NCBI GenBank assembly: GCA_965214565.1
Contig: OZ243951.1
Span: 186,001-250,000 of the forward strand
Source: VXYK01 sp965214565
Lineage (GTDB): Bacteria; Actinomycetota; Acidimicrobiia; Acidimicrobiales; Aldehydirespiratoraceae
DNA: 64,000 nucleotides
Reading direction: 5' to 3'
Shown here: positions 1 through 8,158 of the stretch, one piece after another
Position numbering within the stretch: the stretch's first letter is position 1
Layout: every line of letters starts with the position of its first letter
The notes under the pieces: generated by a model
The model's input: the letters and a program-made list of their open reading frames with translations, nothing else
Told to the model about the DNA's origin: nothing
The model's database searches: none
Made by a program: the position numbers and the translations under genes

Positions 1-705
1 CGACCGCCCGGGCCGTTCAACTTCTCCGCCGCCTGCAACCAGGGCATCCTCGCCGCACGCAACGAACTGGTGCTTCTGCTCAACGACGACACCGAGGTCT
101 GCACCGGTGCCGTCGACGCGATGGTCGCCCATTTCGGTGACAGGACGATCGGCGCCGTCGGGGCGTTGCTGCGTTACCCCGACGGCACGATCCAGCACGC
201 CGGAATGGTCATTGAAAACGCCCACCCGCTGCATCCGTTCGTGGGCTGGTCGACCGAGGACTCCCAGAGATTCGGCGGTACCGTCGCCCGTGACGTGATC
301 TCTGTCACCGGCGCCTGCTTCATGTCGCGTCGATCACTGCTTCTGGCCCTCGGCGCGATGTCGACCGACTTCCCGCTGTCGTTCAACGATGTCGACCTTT
401 GCTTGAAGATCCGTCGATCCGGGCACCGGGTGATCGTCGAACCCGAGGCGACGTTGGTTCACCGTGAGTCGTTCAGCCGGGTGGCGCGAATCTTCGAGTG
501 GGAGTGGCACCGATTCATCGAGCGATGGGGCGAGGTGGACGACCCGTGGTACCACCCCGGTTACAGACGACCCGACGATCCGACGAATCTGCGCCTCAAC
601 GCCGACCATCTAGATCCGGCCGAGCACCACGATCATTGCGACCCGCGCGACACGACCATCAGGGTCGGCGTCCACCGCCCACGCATCAGCCATCACTTGA
701 CGTAG
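1..705 (+). CDS. Family 2 glycosyltransferase, 5' end outside window
   Basis: The reading frame is already open at base 1 and runs 234 codons to TAG at 703-705, so the start lies to the left. It begins with an FNFSAACNQG stretch, then LLLNDDTEV, the acidic sugar-nucleotide/metal-binding motif of GT-A fold family 2 enzymes. FNDVDLCLKIRRSG follows, the acidic acceptor-site motif seen in rhamnosyl- and O-antigen glycosyltransferases. The enzyme probably adds a sugar to a cell-surface polysaccharide on the cytoplasmic side; donor and acceptor cannot be read from sequence. A coiled-coil protein and an O-antigen-ligase-like gene follow, which fits a polysaccharide locus. Family is secure, substrate is not. 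Confidence 0.85.
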   Translation, partial: RPPGPFNFSAACNQGILAARNELVLLLNDDTEVCTGAVDAMVAHFGDRTIGAVGALLRYPDGTIQHAGMVIENAHPLHPFVGWSTEDSQRFGGTVARDVISVTGACFMSRRSLLLALGAMSTDFPLSFNDVDLCLKIRRSGHRVIVEPEATLVHRESFSRVARIFEWEWHRFIERWGEVDDPWYHPGYRRPDDPTNLRLNADHLDPAEHHDHCDPRDTTIRVGVHRPRISHHLT

Positions 706-715
706 GGTTTGGGGG

Positions 716-970
716 GTGCCGCAACAGTCTGTGACTCCCGACCCGATCGACAGCGTTGATCAGGCCGAACTCCGTGCGGAGATACTGCGGCTCCGCGATC
801 TGAACATCGGGCTCGAGAGCCGAGCCGAGGTACGCGCTGAACGGGTGGCCGACCTGGAGGCGCAGAACAAGGAACTCAACGTCCGCAACCGAGCGCTTGA
901 AGTCGAGCTCGGCCGCAGCCCGATGATTCGGATAGCCCGCGCCGTCGCCCGCCGACTCAGACTGCGCTGA
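716..970 (+). CDS. Small coiled-coil protein of unknown function
   Basis: This 84-residue protein starts at GTG, 10 bases after the glycosyltransferase stop, so the two are probably co-transcribed. Residues about 15-65 are rich in Glu, Arg, Leu and Ala with heptad-like spacing (ELRAEILRLRDL, then RVADLEAQNKELNVRNRALE), typical of a parallel coiled coil. The last 15 residues are strongly basic (RIARAVARRLRLR) and could bind membrane or nucleic acid. There is no signal peptide. Coiled-coil partners encoded next to glycosyltransferases sometimes act as scaffolds or chain-length rulers, but that role is only a guess here. Confidence 0.6.
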   Translation: MPQQSVTPDPIDSVDQAELRAEILRLRDLNIGLESRAEVRAERVADLEAQNKELNVRNRALEVELGRSPMIRIARAVARRLRLR

Positions 971-1017
971 GGGTACTGGTCTGAACGTACTGCGCTGAAC
1001 GTGCTGCGTTGAACGTT
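962..1017. repeat. Four 14-bp tandem repeats at a convergent gene junction
   Basis: Units start at 962, 976, 990 and 1004. The third reads ctgcgctgaacgtg; the others differ from it by 2-4 bases. The array covers the stop codon of the coiled-coil gene (968-970) and reaches the stop codon of the convergent O-antigen-ligase-like gene (1016-1018). Confidence 0.75.
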
Positions 1018-2296
1018 ACGGCTCGAGCGGTTGACCGACACCCCGGCTCTGTGCGCCGCCAGCCGGATGCAAGGGTCTCGCCTGCTGTGCGGATCCGGTC
1101 GGTCGAAGGGCAGCGCCCATGAGCAGGACCCAGTTGTAGGAGAACAACAGCACATAGCTCAACGTCAGATTCACCGCGACCAGGAACACAACCAACGCGA
1201 AGAAGGTCCACGAGTCTGCGCTCGGATCACGCCACAGAGCCTGACCGGATCCCCACAGCGCAGTCGCGCCCACCGCCACGAAGGGGATCAGCGCCAACAG
1301 CCCTCCGCCCAGCCAAACCCCCAGGATGCTGTTGTGAGCACTGCCTATGGCCCACAGATCACCGGCGTCGACCAAATCGACGCTGTCCCAGACCGTGAAC
1401 CAGCCGTACCCCACGATCGGACGCTCGACTATCCCCTCCCATCCGAACTCCCAGAGACCACGACGGAGAGCCAACGTCGAGCTGTTCCATGCCGCAACCG
1501 CCACAATCGCGATAGCCGCCGCACCCAACGCCGCGACGGCTAATGCGTAACGCACGGCGCGCAGACCGAACCGGACACGACCGACCGAAGCGAACCACAG
1601 CAACGAAGCACAGACCACCGCCCCGAGCAGGGCGAGCCAGGAGCTGAGACTCCCACTGCCCGCCAACGCCGCCAACCCCATCACCCCCAACGAAACCGGT
1701 AGCACCCGCTCTCGGCCACCAGTCCCCAACAGAGCCGGAACGCCGACGAGCAACCCGAGCGCGGCCAGCGAGCCGAGTTCGTTGGGATCACCGAACAGGC
1801 CTCGCCAGTCACCGTTGAGGTCCCGACCGATCGAGGTCGACAGTACCACCGCCACCAGACTCCCCGCGAGCGCCGACACGACCGTCACCGTCAACGCCCG
1901 ACGGAAGCGGGCGAAGTCAAGATCCGCGATGATCCACGCCAGAGCGACCAAGCCGACATAGGCGAGCGACCTCTCCCGGGTCGCCGAGGGGTCCACGCTC
2001 CACAGACTTGAAGCGACAATGACCACGCTGAACGCGCCCACCGAGACGCCGCCGACAAGCGAAGGCACCTTGAGACGCCGACCCGACGCCCGTTGGGAGT
2101 CGAGCAGCACCGCCAGTACCGACACCGCGGCTGTCGCCGTGAAGATCCCCCGCACCGCGGGGTCCTCCCACGTCGGCGCGCCTCTGAGGAGGTGCCACGC
2201 CAGGTACACCACCGGGCCGTTGGTGCAGACCAGCAGCGCCGCAACCACCAGCGCGTCGCGGAGCGGACTGTGAAGCGCGCCCGGATCCTCGCTCAC
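1016..2296 (-). CDS. O-antigen ligase / polysaccharide polymerase-like membrane protein
   Basis: This 426-residue protein is made of about ten to twelve hydrophobic segments. In the second half a long extracytoplasmic loop holds GWEGIVERPIVGYGWFTV and then GSAHNSILGVWLGGG. The G-x-G-W...HN-s pattern is characteristic of the Wzy_C / O-antigen ligase (WaaL) superfamily. Such proteins transfer or polymerise undecaprenyl-linked glycans at the outer face of the cytoplasmic membrane. In a Gram-positive-type cell it is more likely a polymerase or a ligase for a wall-linked glycan than a lipopolysaccharide ligase. It converges on the glycosyltransferase pair and lies 9 bases from the next upstream minus-strand gene. 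Confidence 0.75.
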   Translation of the reverse strand: MSEDPGALHSPLRDALVVAALLVCTNGPVVYLAWHLLRGAPTWEDPAVRGIFTATAAVSVLAVLLDSQRASGRRLKVPSLVGGVSVGAFSVVIVASSLWSVDPSATRERSLAYVGLVALAWIIADLDFARFRRALTVTVVSALAGSLVAVVLSTSIGRDLNGDWRGLFGDPNELGSLAALGLLVGVPALLGTGGRERVLPVSLGVMGLAALAGSGSLSSWLALLGAVVCASLLWFASVGRVRFGLRAVRYALAVAALGAAAIAIVAVAAWNSSTLALRRGLWEFGWEGIVERPIVGYGWFTVWDSVDLVDAGDLWAIGSAHNSILGVWLGGGLLALIPFVAVGATALWGSGQALWRDPSADSWTFFALVVFLVAVNLTLSYVLLFSYNWVLLMGAALRPTGSAQQARPLHPAGGAQSRGVGQPLEP

Positions 2297-2305
2297 GCGT
2301 CTGTC

Positions 2306-3475
2306 CTAGGCAACGAAAGCGGCAACTGTCTCCACATGGGAGGTTCCCGGGAACATGTCGAGCACCGTGTAACGGTCGAGGCTCATACCCGCGTCTTCCA
2401 GCAGTTTCGCGTCACGGGCGAAAGAACTCGGATCGCAGCTGACCAACACGAAGAGATCGGGCTCAGATCGAAGCAGCGACTGCACGCCGCGCGCACCCAG
2501 GCCCTCCCGAGCCGGGTCGGCGACCACCACGGCCGCCGGCGACGGACGCCAGTTCTCGACTGGAGCGGTAATGACCAGCGCATCGCTGCCATTGAGGTTC
2601 ACCCGGGCATCGGCAGTGCAGTCCTTGGTCCGTTCGATCACATGCACCTTGCGGCCCGTTCCAACAGTGCCCGCAAAGACCCCGATGCCCGCATAGGCGT
2701 CGACCATGACCCCGTCGTCGGCCAGGTCCTCCACCATCGTGGACACCTCATCGACCAGAGCGTCGACTCCGGCCGGCCGGTTCTGGAAGAAGGACCGGGC
2801 CGAGACGCGCCAGCGACGACCACCGGCCTCCTCGTGGATCCAGGCGCGTCTTCCCCCACGAAGCTCAGCGATCGTCACCACAAGGACGTCTTCTGGAACC
2901 GAGACACCGAAATCGCTGCCCTTCACGACAACCATGCGCTCGCCTGTGCGGTTGCCGATCCTGATCGTGACCTCGCCGGCCTCCCCGAAACGTCCGTCGA
3001 CGAGCAACTGTTCGGCAGCAGGATCAACCGCATCACACACGTCGGGCACGATCACGTCATGGGAGGATCTGACCCGGTAGCCGGCTCTACCCCCGACCAC
3101 CGCGGCCTTGACAGTCGTGCGTCCCTCGTCGTTGTCGAGCGAACGCAGCGACGGGTCGGGGGCGGACACCCCCGCGCGCACCAGTTGATCGACAACCATC
3201 GACTGCTTCATCCGCAGTTGCGCGTCGGCCGCCACGTGCAGCAGATCACAACCGCCGCAACCCTCGAGCTGGTGCGAACAGCGCACCGGAACCCGATCCG
3301 CCGACGCCTCGATCACCGAAATGATCCGGGCTCGCGACCAACGCCGATCAACCCGCAGGATCTCAGCGGTAACCGTTTCACCGGGAAGCGCACCTTCGAC
3401 AAAGACGATCCTGCCGTCGTCAGCCCGAGCGACCCCGGCGCCGTCCCGCGCCGTGGCGGTCACGCGCAATCTCAT
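2306..3475 (-). CDS. Class I SAM-dependent RNA (uracil-5-)-methyltransferase, RumA/TrmA family
   Basis: The first ~55 residues form a TRAM RNA-binding domain (DGAGVARADDGRIVFVEGAL, then PGETVTAEI). A cysteine cluster C-x6-C-x2-C (CSHQLEGCGGC) and a later Cys (VPDVC) resemble the [4Fe-4S] site of RumA. The C-terminal half has the SAM-binding strand VMVDAYAGIGVFAG and VSCDPSSFARD, which carries the catalytic cysteine of m5U methyltransferases. The likely product is m5U in 23S rRNA or tRNA; position cannot be assigned. Length (389 residues) is normal for the family. It is divergent from rpe. Confidence 0.85.
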   Translation of the reverse strand: MRLRVTATARDGAGVARADDGRIVFVEGALPGETVTAEILRVDRRWSRARIISVIEASADRVPVRCSHQLEGCGGCDLLHVAADAQLRMKQSMVVDQLVRAGVSAPDPSLRSLDNDEGRTTVKAAVVGGRAGYRVRSSHDVIVPDVCDAVDPAAEQLLVDGRFGEAGEVTIRIGNRTGERMVVVKGSDFGVSVPEDVLVVTIAELRGGRRAWIHEEAGGRRWRVSARSFFQNRPAGVDALVDEVSTMVEDLADDGVMVDAYAGIGVFAGTVGTGRKVHVIERTKDCTADARVNLNGSDALVITAPVENWRPSPAAVVVADPAREGLGARGVQSLLRSEPDLFVLVSCDPSSFARDAKLLEDAGMSLDRYTVLDMFPGTSHVETVAAFVA

Positions 3476-3516
3476 AATGGAACGGTATCGGCGCCATCGC
3501 GATTAGTGTCGCGGAT

Positions 3517-4188
3517 GTGCGTCGTCCGATTGAAATTGCTCCGTCCATCCTTCCCGCCGACTTTGCACGGTTGGGTCAGGAATGCGCCGATCTCGAGAAA
3601 GCCGGTGTCGACCGCATCCACTGGGATGTGATGGACGGCGTGTTCGTCCCCAACATCACCATGGGCCCCGACATCGTGAAGAGCCTGCGCTGCCATCTCA
3701 CGATTCCCTTCGAGGCCCATCTGATGGTCGTCAACGCGGACGAGTTCGCGCCGCTGTTCGTCGAAGCCGGCTGCTCTACGGTGATGGTCCATGCCGAGGC
3801 GTGTACACATCTGCACCGCTCGCTGAACAACATTCGGAACCTCGGCGCCCGAGCCGGAGTGGTCCTCAATCCCCACACACACCCAAGCACGATCGTCAAT
3901 GTTCTCGAGGAGACCGACCACATCCTGATAATGACCGTGAACCCCGGCTTCGGCGGCCAGACCTACATCCGGCTGCTCGACAAGATCTCCGAGACAAAGG
4001 CGATGGTCGATGCCGGAGGATACGAGATCGACATTGAAGTCGACGGCGGGATCAATGCCGACAACATCGGTGAATGCGCCGCCGCGGGTGCCAATGTCTT
4101 TGTGAGCGGGTCGGCCCTGTTCAGATACGACGACCGCGCTGCCGGTGTCAGCGAACTGCGCTCCTGCGCCGAAGCCGCCCGCAGCTAG
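3517..4188 (+). CDS. rpe: Ribulose-phosphate 3-epimerase
   Basis: This 223-residue TIM barrel interconverts ribulose 5-phosphate and xylulose 5-phosphate in the pentose phosphate pathway. Diagnostic motifs in order are IAPSILPADFARLGQE, HWDVMDGVFVPNITMGP (metal-binding His and Asp), EAHLMV, MTVNPGFGGQ and IEVDGGIN (second catalytic Asp), then a phosphate-binding VSGSALF. The start is GTG at 3517; a TAGTGT hexamer at 3504-3509, 7 bases before it, fits a leaderless -10 box, though no convincing -35 is present. It is divergent from the RNA methyltransferase and converges on clpP. Confidence 0.95.
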   Translation: MRRPIEIAPSILPADFARLGQECADLEKAGVDRIHWDVMDGVFVPNITMGPDIVKSLRCHLTIPFEAHLMVVNADEFAPLFVEAGCSTVMVHAEACTHLHRSLNNIRNLGARAGVVLNPHTHPSTIVNVLEETDHILIMTVNPGFGGQTYIRLLDKISETKAMVDAGGYEIDIEVDGGINADNIGECAAAGANVFVSGSALFRYDDRAAGVSELRSCAEAARS

Positions 4189-4218
4189 CATCGGGACCGC
4201 CGGCTGAGCTTCGTCCCG

Positions 4219-4239
4219 AGCCCCTTGTGCGCTGGGGCT
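4219..4239. terminator. Possible weak hairpin between rpe and clpP
   Basis: The arms agcccc (4219-4224) and ggggct (4234-4239) form a 6-bp GC stem around a 9-base loop at the junction of the convergent genes rpe and clpP. There is no T-tract on either strand, and the right arm overlaps the clpP stop codon, so this is only a weak candidate. Confidence 0.25.
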
Positions 4240-4828
4240 AGAGCATCTCTCCACGCTTGACGATCACGTGGTCGATGATGCCGTACTCCTTGGCCTGCTC
4301 CGCGGTGAACCAGCGGTCACGGTCGGAGTCGGCTTCGATCTCCTCGTATGTGCGGCCCGTGTGTTGAGCGATGCGTTCCTGCAGCAGGCGCTTGGTGTAG
4401 GCCATCTGCTCGGCCTGGATCGCGATGTCAGTCGCCTGACCCTCCACCCCGCCGAGCGGCTGGTGCATCATGATCCGCGCGTGGGGCAGCGCGTAGCGCT
4501 TGCCCGGCGCACCGGCGCACAGCAGGAACTGGCCCATTGAAGCCCCCAGACCCATGCAGATGGTGCCGACCTCAGGCTCGACGAACTGCATGGTGTCGTA
4601 GATGGCCATTCCGGCGGTCACCGAACCGCCCGGAGAGTTGATGTAGAGCCAGATCGGCTTCTCCTTGTCCTGACCCTCCAGGTAGAGCAGCTGGGCGGTG
4701 ATGTAGTTGGCGATCTCGTCGTTAACATCGGTACCGAGCACGACGATGCGGTCCTGAAGCAGCCGATGGAAGATATCGGCCTGCGGGTTGACGAGATTGG
4801 TGGTGGCCAGGTTCGGGGGCTGAGTCAT
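4238..4828 (-). CDS. clpP: ATP-dependent Clp protease proteolytic subunit
   Basis: The 196-residue product is the serine protease core that pairs with ClpX or ClpC ATPases. The catalytic triad is visible: Ser97 in GLGASMG, His122 in MMHQPLGG and Asp171 in SDRDRWF; these numbers match E. coli ClpP. The oligomerisation motif LYINSPGGSV is intact. ATG at 4828 is chosen because it gives the usual family length; the frame stays open further upstream but would run through the tRNA-Leu promoter region. A TATCCT -10 box 7 bases before the ATG suggests a leaderless transcript. Actinobacteria often carry clpP pairs, but only this copy lies here. Confidence 0.95.
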   Translation of the reverse strand: MTQPPNLATTNLVNPQADIFHRLLQDRIVVLGTDVNDEIANYITAQLLYLEGQDKEKPIWLYINSPGGSVTAGMAIYDTMQFVEPEVGTICMGLGASMGQFLLCAGAPGKRYALPHARIMMHQPLGGVEGQATDIAIQAEQMAYTKRLLQERIAQHTGRTYEEIEADSDRDRWFTAEQAKEYGIIDHVIVKRGEML

Positions 4829-4835
4829 CGCACAC

Positions 4836-4863
4836 AGGATACCGCAGCCACAGCCACGCTCAA
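4836..4863 (-). promoter_or_regulatory. clpP promoter, leaderless type
   Basis: Read on the minus strand, TTGAGC (4858-4863), a 16-base spacer and TATCCT (4836-4841) match -35 and -10 elements. Only 7 bases separate the -10 box from the clpP ATG, so transcription would start at or next to the start codon. No Shine-Dalgarno sequence is present. Confidence 0.6.
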
Positions 4864-4890
4864 TCATCGCAGCTAGGCTGGACCACCCAC

Positions 4891-4974
4891 GCGGACGTGG
4901 CGGAATTGGCATACGCGCCAGGTTTAGGTCCTGGTACCCGAAAGGGTGTGGGGGTTCGACTCCCCCCGTCCGCA
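4891..4974 (+). tRNA. tRNA-Leu (UAG anticodon)
   Basis: The acceptor stem pairs gcggacg (4891-4897) with cgtccgc (4967-4973), followed by discriminator A at 4974. The anticodon arm pairs ccagg (4918-4922) with cctgg (4930-4934) around a 7-base loop with anticodon TAG at 4925-4927, reading CUN leucine codons. The long variable arm and GGTTCGACTCC T-arm make it a class II tRNA. CCA is not encoded: the next bases are CCG. It is divergent from clpP and borders the toxin-antitoxin locus. Confidence 0.95.
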
Positions 4975-5131
4975 CCGTCACCGGCAGGGGTGTTCGCTCA
5001 GGCAACCCGGTCTGGGCTTGAGATCGTGCTCGTCACTTCGGTGAGTCGTCCCGCTGCGGGCGCGATGCGTACGGCACATAAGGCGCGATCGTCGAGGACC
5101 GACAAAACCAGCTGTCGGCCTGAGGGTTGTG

Positions 5132-5638
5132 TTACCACCAGTCCTCGAAGGTGCGTCGCGACCTCTGCTGCGCGGTGGCGCCACGGGGGAACCACGCTAG
5201 TTCACGGTCACCGCCTGCAGCTGCGGACAGGTAGTCGACACCGCCGAGGCCAGCATCATAGACGGCCTTGCCGATGGGCTGACAAGCGCTGTGGGGGATT
5301 GGGCTGCCGTCTGCGTTGTGGGGATATGTGTGAGGCAACCCGAGGGATGCGAGCCCGTCGCCGGAGTATGCGTCAGCTGCCTGTCCCGCGGGCACTGCGA
5401 CCTCGACAAGCACCGGCGCGGTCGCAGGGTCGAGATCTTCTGCGCCGTAGGCCAGACCTGCAAAAAGGTGCACAACATTAGCCCGCGCGGTCTCCTCATC
5501 CCGGTTCAGGTACAGACACTCCAGTCCCGGCGGGTTCCAGCGCTGCCCTCGTGAGCCTGAATGGGACGGGTCTAGCGGATCGTCCCATTCTGGATCGGCG
5601 ACGCGGCAGTAGATGCCTTCGATCGCGACGGTATGCAT
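5132..5638 (-). CDS. RES-domain toxin-like protein
   Basis: The 168-residue product has the RES signature: GIYCRVADPEWDDPL near the N-terminus, GQRWNPPGLECLYL with the conserved Arg, TARANVVHLF, VLVEVAVP, and GVDYLSAAAGG with the conserved Ser near the C-terminus. RES toxins degrade NAD+ and arrest growth when not bound by antitoxin. ATG at 5638 lies 2 bases after the antitoxin stop, so translation is probably coupled. The Glu normally following the R-W-N block (A-x-x-E) appears to be Asn in TARANVV, so activity may be altered or this may be a divergent subgroup. Family assignment is from motifs and context. Confidence 0.75.
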   Translation of the reverse strand: MHTVAIEGIYCRVADPEWDDPLDPSHSGSRGQRWNPPGLECLYLNRDEETARANVVHLFAGLAYGAEDLDPATAPVLVEVAVPAGQAADAYSGDGLASLGLPHTYPHNADGSPIPHSACQPIGKAVYDAGLGGVDYLSAAAGGDRELAWFPRGATAQQRSRRTFEDWW

Positions 5639-5640
5639 AC

Positions 5641-6402
5641 TCAGGCAACACGCGTGTAGTCGAAACTGTCCTTGACGGATCGCAGCAGCCACTCATGGTC
5701 ATCGTCGGCGAAGACCTCGAGCATGCTCCGCCCGTCATAGCCGTCAGCATGACGGCGCACGACCACGGCAGCCATCCCGTCTCGAAGCCGGAAGCTGAGA
5801 ATGTCCGCGACCTCCGCCAAAGCGCCGATCTTGGCGATTCGATCCGCAGGCGGGCCTGCCAGCAGCCACTTGTCGACTGCCTGGCGCTTGACGCCCATCA
5901 CCTCCGCGATATCGCTGCTCGACAAGTCCAGCGCCGTCATGGAGCGACGGAGCGGGGAGGTGCTGCGCTGCTCGTGCTCGGCCAGCGCCATCGTCTTGAG
6001 GAACCACAGGAAACGGTGCTCGTCGATATCACGACGCACCTGCACGCATTGCTGGGGAAGTCCCCCGGCAAACCCCCGCAGACGATCGACGAGCACAGTG
6101 ACCGCGCCCCGCCCGTCACACGACGGCGCGACCCAGGGCACATCTACATAGCTGTGTCGAAGCAGCCCGTACATGACGACCGCAGCCGGTAGCGCATCAG
6201 GGCATCGGGCGGGCAGCTCCGTCAGAGCGCGTGCGGCAGCATCGGTAAACACGACGTAGCGCCGAACCGTCGTACGGTCCGCACGGGCCGCAATCCTTGG
6301 GACGAGATGGTCAAGCGCCGCCACCACGTCAGGAAGCAGCTCGCAAGCCGCGTCTGACCCGGACGCCAGATCACCCTCAAGCAGGTCTTCGAAAACTTCC
6401 AT
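5641..6402 (-). CDS. HTH antitoxin partner of RES toxin, with long N-terminal domain
   Basis: This 253-residue protein lies directly upstream of the RES gene. Its C-terminal ~100 residues resemble Xre/MbcA/ParS-type antitoxins: a helix-turn-helix (LSSSDIAEVMGVKRQAVDKW, about residues 157-176), then a toxin-binding segment ending GRSMLEVFADDDHEWLLRSV and SFDYTRVA. Ordinary family members are about 100-150 residues long; here about 150 residues precede the HTH, helical in look and without a recognised motif. It is expected to neutralise the toxin and repress the operon. The start is ATG at 6402, 6 bases after a TAGGAT -10 box. Confidence 0.7.
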   Translation of the reverse strand: MEVFEDLLEGDLASGSDAACELLPDVVAALDHLVPRIAARADRTTVRRYVVFTDAAARALTELPARCPDALPAAVVMYGLLRHSYVDVPWVAPSCDGRGAVTVLVDRLRGFAGGLPQQCVQVRRDIDEHRFLWFLKTMALAEHEQRSTSPLRRSMTALDLSSSDIAEVMGVKRQAVDKWLLAGPPADRIAKIGALAEVADILSFRLRDGMAAVVVRRHADGYDGRSMLEVFADDDHEWLLRSVKDSFDYTRVA

Positions 6403-6408
6403 ATTGAC

Positions 6409-6437
6409 ATCCTAACGCAACTGAAACGCAACCACAA
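6409..6437 (-). promoter_or_regulatory. Leaderless toxin-antitoxin promoter with direct repeats
   Basis: On the minus strand, TTGTGG (6432-6437), a 17-base spacer and TAGGAT (6409-6414) form a plausible promoter. The -10 box ends 6 bases before the antitoxin ATG. Two copies of GTTGCGTT (6414-6421 and 6425-6432 on the plus strand as aacgcaac), 11 bases apart or one helical turn, fill the spacer and look like an autoregulatory operator. Confidence 0.55.
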
Positions 6438-6463
6438 ACGGTTGATGATCCGGACAGGCGCAT

Positions 6464-8158
6464 TCAGAGTGGGGTTGGGCGGGTGAGCAGATGGCGGCCC
6501 GAGAACTTCTTTGGGGCATGGATGCGGCCCTCGGAATGAAGCAGCTCGCCGTGCATCCAAACGGCTTCGATTCCGTCGGGATGAACCAGCGGCGCTTCGA
6601 AACTATTGAGTTCAGTCACTCGGTCCCAATCGAACAGCACCACCGACGCGTCGGCGCCAGACCGCAGAACCGGGCTGGGCAGGCCCATGAACTCACACGG
6701 GAGCACCGACATCCGGTGGACGATCTCAACGAGCGGCACACCCATCTCACGGGCCATGCGCAACGCCTTGGGGAAAGCCCCGAGCAGGCGCGGATGGGGC
6801 TTCTGACCGGGGCCGGGCATCAGGCCGTCGGTGCAGATCGCCATGTTCGGACGACGAAAGAACCGCTCCACTGTCGCCTCGTTCCCGTAATGGCTAATGA
6901 TCGACACCTCTCCGCGGTTGTGCAGAAAGAAGTCGCAGACCGCGTCATGAGCCTCCACCGAACCCATATCGGTGACCCCGGCGGCGAGCACCACATCTGA
7001 GAAGCGTTTCCCCAAGAACTCGTCGCCCACCCCTTCAAGCACACCGGCGATCTGAATCCCTTCCAACCCGCCGCAGAACGCCACAAAATTGTCCCACCCC
7101 GAGTCGTCACGGTAGATCTTCTCGAACGCGAAACGGCGCACATCTGCATCGCTCAAGCGGGCCATGAACTCCGCCCGAGTACCCGACCGCACCTCGGGAG
7201 GGAACAGGGCGTCGGCGGTCGTGCTGCCGGCGGTGTAGGGATACAGGTTGCCAATCGTCGGCACGGTGCTGTCGGCATCGTCGAGACGGGCCGCAACCTG
7301 CTCGTACCGGTCCCAGTTGCGACGCCCGGCGATCTTGGTGTGCTCACTGCAATATCCGCCGCCGCCATCGGTCGCCGCGGTGATCACCTCAGTGAAGGCG
7401 TCCACGATGTCGTCGCTCTCCGAACGAAGATGCGGGTACAACGCGCCGGCCTTGACTTCGTTGAAGGCTCTAACCAGCGCGGTGATCTCACGCTCATCGC
7501 AGTACACCGCCGGGTTGTAGACGAGGCCGGTGGAAAGCCCCAGGCACCAGGGCGCCTCACGACGCACCACCTCCGCCATCTCCCTTATCTGCTGGTCGTC
7601 AGCGACACGGCCGAGGTTTCCCATCACCACACGCCGCACCGCGCTGTGCCCCAGATGCAGACCCATGTCGGTGACCGAGCGGCCCCTGTGCCAGTCCAGG
7701 AACTCCCTGGTCGTGCTCCACGGCCACTGAGCGCCTGCGGCAGGATCCTCCCCGTCGCCATCCTCGGACACAGGCGGCGTTTGGATCGTCCCATCAAGGG
7801 GAGCCAGTTGGGCCGCGTACTCGGCTCGCTGTTCTGCCACCACCGGAGCGGGCGACAGTCCGTCCACACCACAGATCCGTTTGGTAACGCCACCGCGCAA
7901 CGCCATCTCGCAACTCAACGGGATGCCGTGCTCGCCGATGCGCGTACCGCCGAGGGCACCGTGGTTGTGCGTGTCGACAAAACCGGGAGACAGGACCCGA
8001 CCGGCAGCGTCGATCGTGCGGTCCGCATCTTCGGCTGCACTCTGCGGCACACGACCAAGATGCACGATGCGGTCGTCCACGATCAGCATGTCGCCGCGGG
8101 AGGGTTCAGTCACCCCGTCGCCGTTGACGATAAGAGCGTCGGTAATCAGCTGCCGCAC
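6464..8158 (-). CDS. N-acyl-D-amino-acid deacylase (D-aminoacylase)-like amidohydrolase
   Basis: A 564-residue amidohydrolase-superfamily protein. The N-terminus (DALIVNGDGVTEPSRGDMLI, then GRVLSPGFVDTHNHG) carries the beta-sandwich and the first metal-ligand motif. Later motifs are GLSTGLVYNPAVYCDE, HLRSESDDIVD, GYCSEHTKIAGRRNWD and ISHYGNEATVERFFRRPN with MAICTDGLM, which place it with D-aminoacylases rather than dihydroorotases. It would hydrolyse N-acyl-D-amino acids or similar amides. GTG at 8158 is preferred over an upstream in-frame start at 8203, because VRQLITDALIVNGDG begins the domain. It is longer than the ~480 residues of classic D-aminoacylase. Specificity is uncertain. Confidence 0.8.
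   Translation of the reverse strand: MRQLITDALIVNGDGVTEPSRGDMLIVDDRIVHLGRVPQSAAEDADRTIDAAGRVLSPGFVDTHNHGALGGTRIGEHGIPLSCEMALRGGVTKRICGVDGLSPAPVVAEQRAEYAAQLAPLDGTIQTPPVSEDGDGEDPAAGAQWPWSTTREFLDWHRGRSVTDMGLHLGHSAVRRVVMGNLGRVADDQQIREMAEVVRREAPWCLGLSTGLVYNPAVYCDEREITALVRAFNEVKAGALYPHLRSESDDIVDAFTEVITAATDGGGGYCSEHTKIAGRRNWDRYEQVAARLDDADSTVPTIGNLYPYTAGSTTADALFPPEVRSGTRAEFMARLSDADVRRFAFEKIYRDDSGWDNFVAFCGGLEGIQIAGVLEGVGDEFLGKRFSDVVLAAGVTDMGSVEAHDAVCDFFLHNRGEVSIISHYGNEATVERFFRRPNMAICTDGLMPGPGQKPHPRLLGAFPKALRMAREMGVPLVEIVHRMSVLPCEFMGLPSPVLRSGADASVVLFDWDRVTELNSFEAPLVHPDGIEAVWMHGELLHSEGRIHAPKKFSGRHLLTRPTPL

Noticed and set aside
2093..3631. 512-codon open frame on the plus strand
   Set aside because: It lies antisense to the RNA methyltransferase, which has clear motifs; the translation is low-complexity and has none. 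Long antisense frames are expected in GC-rich DNA.
4978..5195. 65-68 codon minus-strand frames between tRNA-Leu and the RES gene
   Set aside because: No motif or ribosome-binding site; they overlap the RES gene end and look like chance frames. No repeat of the tRNA 3' end was found that would mark an integration site.
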